Shown here: in pieces, positions 59,491 to 64,000 of the stretch | How the letters are laid out: every line of letters starts with the position of its first letter | Numbering within the stretch: position 1 is the first letter of the stretch | Assembly: GCA_021464245.1 (NCBI GenBank) | Contig: JADCRB010000040.1 | Location: forward strand, 1-64,000 | DNA length: 64,000 bases | Direction of reading: 5' to 3' | Source: Carallia brachiata | Lineage: Eukaryota; Streptophyta; Magnoliopsida; Malpighiales; Rhizophoraceae | The notes under the pieces: model-generated | The model's database searches: none | What the model saw: only the letters and a program-made list of their open reading frames with translations | Told to the model about the DNA's origin: nothing | Translations under genes and position numbers: made by a program

Positions 59491-60300
59491 TGTAACGGGT
59501 AAATTTCGAGCCTGTAACAGTTAGACTAAAAAAATACAAACAACAAATTACAATAAAAAATTGTAAAAATAAAAGAAAATTTACGTGGGGTCGATATTCG
59601 TAAATCCTCTGATTAGTGTTCCTTTTTTTACTCTGTTAAGGGCTGCACGAGCTTGATCTTAACAGAAATAATTTCCATAACTTTATCTTGAACTGGATAG
59701 ACTGAAACTGGATCTGATTTGGACGTTTAGATTACGGTTAAGAACTACAGAGACCTGATCTGAACTGATTTGGCTTAATTTTACCGAGGGTCGAAGGGAC
59801 TTATTCTCGGATGAGCTGCCTAAATTTTACTGAGGGTCGTATGAGACTTGATCACAACCGGAGTTGCACTATTTTGATATTTTCAGATGTATATTCTCAT
59901 AAATTCAGATTTAGAGTGATCAGAAAATATATAAACCTAAAAATAACCTTAGAAATGGAAACAGCAAATTTTTTAGGACTTACCCCTGAAATATCTCTCA
60001 AAAAGGAGTTAGGAGAGTATACTGCAGAGTAAAACACGTAAGAAAAGGAGAAATTTTCTTGAGAGATTTTCAAAATTTTCTTTTTCTCTCAAATTCTCTG
60101 TATTTTTCTATTTACAGATTTGCTGAATATGTTTTGAACTGGGGGCCGATGGCCTATTTATAGGGCTCCTTTCAATGTGAAAATATTGTGTAAAAGGTAG
60201 AAAATTAAAGCCACCAACTGTGCAGTTGGTGGCTTTTGGTCACTATGGTCGGCAATTGCCGACCACAGTGGTCAACCTTTTTTTTTTTTTTCCTTTTACA
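59491..60300 (-). repeat. Gypsy LTR (5' in element orientation)
   Basis: 810 bp. On the minus strand it has TATAAATA at 60155-60162 as the likely promoter. Two perfect palindromic stretches lie at about 60211-60234 (gccaccaactg/cagttggtggc) and about 60246-60265 (tggtcggcaattgccgacca), which could fold in the U3 part. Confidence 0.92.
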
Positions 60301-60476
60301 TAATCTCTCAACTAATATTCACGTCAGTCACACAATAAACTAAAACGTTTTAATTTCTTATATACTAAACTCTAACAACTTCTATTCTGACTCTAATACT
60401 AAAAATATAATAATTAATTATAATTCTACTAAAATACTAAATCCTAATTTTAAACGATTCTAAATTAATTTCAACA

Positions 60477-62587
60477 TTCTTCCTTAATTTTGATTCGGTT
60501 TTACATTCATTTATAGCATCGGCTTCACTTAACAAAATTTTCAAACTTCAACTTTGTTTTTAAAATTCTGCATCACATCAACAACTTCATGATTTTATCT
60601 GGAACCTTGACTCATCTTTTCATTAGTTCACAATCTGCAAATAAACTTTCAAATTATCATCAACGTGAATATTAGGAGTTTCTTATTGGTTCACAATTCT
60701 TCCTTTGAATTCTTCTAATTGATTTTAACTTGGTTTTTGACATTGTTTGACTGATTCTTGCTTAACCTTTCAATTTTTTGAAAGAATTTGTGACAAACGA
60801 CCTTATACCATAAGGTCCTGGACTTCATTCTCCACGACACATAATGTGACAATTGAAGAGTACTTTACTTCACCTCTTAATTTGTTTTCTAATCATACAT
60901 GAAAAAATTGAACTGACGTATCATTAACTTTCAACTGAGCATCTTAGCTCTTAACAAACTGAGCGTTTTAACTCTCAGTAGCATCTTAGCTCTTAACAAA
61001 CTGAGCGTTTTAACTCTCAGCATAACATGTCCTTAATTCTGAACTTTCAATTAGCTCCACAAGTCCTCACATCTGAGCATCTCCTATCTCTCGATTGTTA
61101 ATGTCTTCTAAATTCAATTTAAGAACTCTTCTTCAACTCCAAATATTGTTTTTCTTCATGACTACTTCGTTGTATATTGATTGCTTCAATATTGTCCCTA
61201 TAAATTAAAACTCTTCACTTCTTTTTCCTTTTTTTCTTTTTTTTTCCTCCCCATACCCATAATCATCATATCATCAAATTTGATCCAATCTTTTTTGTTT
61301 TTTATGGACATCCAATCCTTGGATCTGTAAAAAATTCTCTCCTTATCTTTCATCAAAATTTTCATTTTGACCCTCTTCTTTTTTTCCTTTTCAATTTTAC
61401 CCCAAATTGTTCTTCATTTCTTTTTTACCCAACATTTCCTCCTTTTTCTTCTTCCTTTTTTTTCTTTTCTCCTCCTCCCTAAATCTTACCTCCACCGATG
61501 AAGATGAACGTCGGCGCCGGACGACAAGCGACTTTGGCCGGTGGCAAAGATACCGCGGCGATTATTGAAGGACGATGGGAGGAAAGAGGTGAACAACGGT
61601 GGAGGAGGGGGCGAGACTGTCGGTGGCAGATTCAAAAACGGCAATCGACCGTTTTTTCGGCGAAATTACGGTGCGTCGGCACTTGAGGCTTGTAGATAGG
61701 CAGCCTTTGATGAAGAAGACAATGATTCCATATTGCAACAGTGGACAGAATGGCACGCAAATGTTGGAACAACGGTGGCTCAAGCTTCAGTTTTATGTAG
61801 ATCTGCCGCGTTTGAGATGGCTTTGGGGTGCGTGGCAGTCAGATTTCGTCTGATTGGCATATTGCGGTCCCAGGGCTTGCTTCTGGCGACAAACAACAAC
61901 TTCTGAGGGTGTGTGTTGTAGCGCGTGGGACTAACTGTAGTGGTCGGTGGGGCAGTCCAGCAATGTTGGTAGCAGCTCTTGGAGATTCCTGCTGCCTGCT
62001 TTCCTGCTCAGATTATTAATCAGATTTTCGCAAATTTTAGATCAAATTCTTCGTATAAAATAATCGATTAAAATATCTGGTGTGACTGGTTTCTCCTGGG
62101 GTGACTGGTGGTAGCTTTTGATAATGCTTCGTTTCGTCTATATGCTTGATGGCAACTCTATTTCGTTAGCTTAAGATTCGAACTAGCTCGACATAACTTT
62201 GGAATTAGCCCTTATTTTCGGTCAACTAAATCTAATTTGGTGGCAATAGCTTCTTTATCTCAATTCTCAATCGAACAAACTTTGATAAAATTTCAAGATC
62301 ATGATTTTGAACTTTTATTGACAGGTGCTCCTCTGCACCTGGAGACTCAATACTCTTCTCGACAAGTCTTTCTTCGTACTCGGAGATCAACACAATTCTC
62401 AACAGGATTTCTTTTACTCTTGGAGATACAACACAATTCTCGTCGAGTCTATTTACACTTGGAAACACAATTTTTTGATAAAACTTCCTAGATCGAATTT
62501 GATAATAGCTCCCGGATCACTGATAATGGCTCCCGAATTGAACTAGCTTTAATATCACTGTTGGAACTCAATTAGTTCTGATACTAT
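60477..62587 (-). other. Interior of the small LTR element
   Basis: No retroviral-type domain is seen on either strand. It holds a 42-bp tandem duplication (60939-61020), a pyrimidine-rich stretch (61200-61490), a GC-richer island (61498-61700, open on plus with a basic, Gly/Arg-rich reading) and imperfect ~50-bp repeats of the type ggagatacaacacaattctc (about 62335-62480). The GC-rich island could be captured host sequence but has no motif I can name. Confidence 0.45.
60939..61022 (+). repeat. 42-bp tandem duplication
   Basis: The sequence gcatcttagctcttaacaaa and its continuation to ctcag are repeated without change at 60939 and 60981. Confidence 0.9.
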
Positions 62588-62855
62588 TGATAAATTTTAA
62601 TTAACTTAACACTACTTTATTAACTGAATAGTGTCATACAATAATAATAAGAAGTACACACACTTTAATTATAATTTCTTAACTAATATCTACACCAGCC
62701 ACACCAATCACACAATAAATTGAGACAGTTAATTTCTTATGTACTAAATTATAACAATTTTTATTCTGATTCTAATACTGAAAACATAATAATTAATTAT
62801 AATTCTACTAAAATACTAAATCTTAATTTTAAACGAATCTGAATTAATTTCAACA

Positions 62856-63736
62856 CAATTATCCAAAAAAAAAATATAACAAAAAAATATTTTAATAATT
62901 TTATCTTCGATAATATATATTATCTAATGATCATAGAAAAGTAAAATAATAAATAAATATAATAGGGTGGAAACAGGGACAAGGATGAGATGAAAACTAT
63001 CAATCTCATCCCCATGCCCATCTCCACGAAAAAAAATGGAGATGAGGAATCCCTACCCCGGTCTCAAGTGAAACTTAATTGATCCGTCCTTATTGAAGCA
63101 GGACCGGGCAAATTTCTAAGGGAATAAAGATTTTTGCCATGCCTATATGCGACCATCATATGCAGAGAGTGTGTGGGCGTGAATATAGCGACCCTTATTG
63201 GGCTAAGATAAAATAGAAATACAACAACGTTTTATGTTATTAATTTGTTATGATCCACGGAAATAAAGCATAAACTAAACTTTAGCATGAAATGAGTGCA
63301 GCTATTTCAAAGGGCCCAAGCTCACAACAAGTCGTTGGTCATCTAAACATTGAAAGGAACTCTAGTGTAAAACAAGCATATAAGGAAAATTTATATATGG
63401 TAGTTCAAGGACTGAAAGAAACAAGCATTCATGTAACAAAATTCCTTTTTTTTTTTTTGTGCGAGAAACAAAATTACTTATTGAAAACAAACTAAGCTTC
63501 ATGATATTAAAGAACACGGTATTACCATGCAGCACATAACGAAAGGACGAGTAGCAGCTAGGTTATTTTTGAGCACTCCTTTTCATCCTTCAAAGCCCCG
63601 GATCCCCCGTCCTCAGCATAATCAAATACTGTCCAAATTTTTTGGGTAGGCGGAAGAAAAAAAGTTTAAGTCTAGTTAGACGGTAAGTTAGACATTACAG
63701 ATATCAACAATTAAAAAAGTAGAATTAGGAAATAAA
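62856..63736. other. gene-free stretch
   Basis: AT-rich, no supported gene. A T run lies at 63447-63459. The rightmost part should contain the 3' untranslated region of the minus-strand gene that starts beyond the window. Confidence 0.45.
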
Positions 63737-64000
63737 TTAGACATATAACACATACACGCAGTTGATGCTGTTAGCTATGCAAGTTTTAGGCAGAGAAACA
63801 AGCGTTGAACGAATAAGATTGTCCGGATCAGAGGCATAAATATCCAATAAACAACCGCAGATTTTTATATTACTTGACATGTTCTTTGCCCAGTTGGTAA
63901 TTGCTGTGCAGCATGGTTTCCCGGGATGGCCATGAGCCCCCCGAGTTACATAGTTCATGCAGGATGACAAGGCCCATGGCAGGTCGCCGCAGTCAATATA
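63737..64000 (-). CDS. Non-specific lipid-transfer protein family (8-cysteine motif), partial
   Basis: The minus-strand frame enters from the right edge and stops at 63737. The visible 87 residues carry the complete 8-cysteine pattern: IDCGDL, LSSC, PCC, CGC, KTC, INC, i.e. C-Xn-C-Xn-CC-Xn-CXC-Xn-C-Xn-C. The protease inhibitor/lipid-transfer (LTP_2) fold binds lipids in a hydrophobic cavity; such proteins are secreted. The start codon and signal peptide lie beyond 64000. One Leu/Asp-rich helix (LLDIYASDPDNLIRSTLVSL) precedes Cys7. No frame break is seen. Whether the gene ends at this stop or has an intron just before it (CVYVLYV could be read-through) is not certain. Confidence 0.75.
   Translation of the reverse strand, partial: YIDCGDLPWALSSCMNYVTRGAHGHPGKPCCTAITNWAKNMSSNIKICGCLLDIYASDPDNLIRSTLVSLPKTCIANSINCVYVLYV

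Larger units (their letters stand above)
51020..60300 (-). mobile_element. Ty3/Gypsy retrotransposon, Tat lineage, with homeobox ORF
   Basis: 9281 bp with LTRs at 51020-51782 and 59491-60300 reading TGTAACG...TTTTACA. TAATC is duplicated at 51015-51019 and 60301-60305. On the minus strand the order is 5' LTR, a coiled-coil ORF, tandem repeats, pol (RT, RNase H, a second RNase H, integrase), a WOX-like ORF, the purine tract gaagtgggggcatt (next to 51783), 3' LTR. Integrase after RT marks Gypsy; two RNase H domains in a row are known for the Tat lineage. Gag and protease are not recognisable and pol has several breaks, so this copy is non-autonomous. It sits inside an LTR of another element. 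Confidence 0.93.
50931..62855 (-). mobile_element. Small non-autonomous LTR element split by the Gypsy insertion
   Basis: The two ends are related: 50931-51019 plus 60306-60476 (about 260 bp, split by the Gypsy element) and 62588-62855 (268 bp). Shared stretches include ttttaattaa, attaactgaata, agaagtacacacac/act, cacacaataaa, ataattaattataattctac and ttaatttcaaca. Both copies read TG...CA. Next to the right copy, agttctgatactat inverted reads atagtatcagaact, close to the initiator-Met primer-binding site, so the element is minus-oriented. The interior (60477-62587, about 2.1 kb) shows no gag or pol. Flanking 5-mers tgatt and caatt do not match well. The element is best called a TRIM/LARD-like derivative. 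Confidence 0.7.

Noticed and set aside
61498..61853. Overlapping basic open frames in the small LTR element
   Set aside because: High GC gives several overlapping open frames on both strands; none shows a capsid, protease or other known motif.

Overview
The window is plant nuclear DNA, most likely from a eudicot. The evidence is AT-rich intergenic sequence, GT-AG introns, plant L1-type LINEs, Copia and Ty3/Gypsy (Tat-lineage) LTR retrotransposons, many MITEs, and plant gene families (OPT peptide transporter, SBT5-type subtilase, F-box-associated protein, 8-cysteine lipid-transfer protein). I cannot name the species. No bacterial-type operon, CRISPR array, rRNA gene or convincing tRNA gene is present.

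Host genes are few. The only complete, apparently intact gene is an oligopeptide transporter on the minus strand (38845-42070). Its seven exons add up to exactly 774 codons. A partial lipid-transfer-protein gene runs off the right edge (63737-64000, minus). Two host-gene relics are present: a headless SBT5-like subtilase (about 32310-34567, minus) and an F-box-associated fragment (about 3585-4020, minus).

Mobile elements fill most of the rest. Positions 668-2460 and 11480-16251 are two copies of one block; the right copy has been expanded by at least four insertions. Between them lies a decayed LINE (about 4380-11479, plus) whose ORF1 is interrupted by a miniature LTR retrotransposon (5189-6580, 5-bp TSD GGTCT). 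A second decayed LINE (about 17550-28187, plus) carries two insertions: a solo Gypsy LTR (19357-20118, TSD GATAG) and a short-LTR Copia element (20911-25649, minus). The stretch from 28188 to 50930 holds the subtilase relic, the OPT gene and several MITE-like elements. At 50931-62855 a small non-autonomous LTR element has been split by a 9.3-kb Tat-lineage Gypsy element (51020-60300, minus, TSD TAATC), which belongs to the same family as the solo LTR.

The most striking observation is inside this Gypsy element. Downstream of the integrase, in sense orientation and before the 3' LTR, it carries an intronless ORF resembling a WUSCHEL-related homeobox (WOX) transcription factor (52729-53345, minus). 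It has a WOX-like homeodomain, a WUS-box (TLPLFP) and a C-terminal EAR-like motif (LDFELRL). This looks like a retrotransposon that captured a developmental regulator. The copy has a frame break in an A run and Arg in place of the invariant helix-3 Trp, so this copy is probably not functional. All family assignments are from reading motifs; no database search was run.
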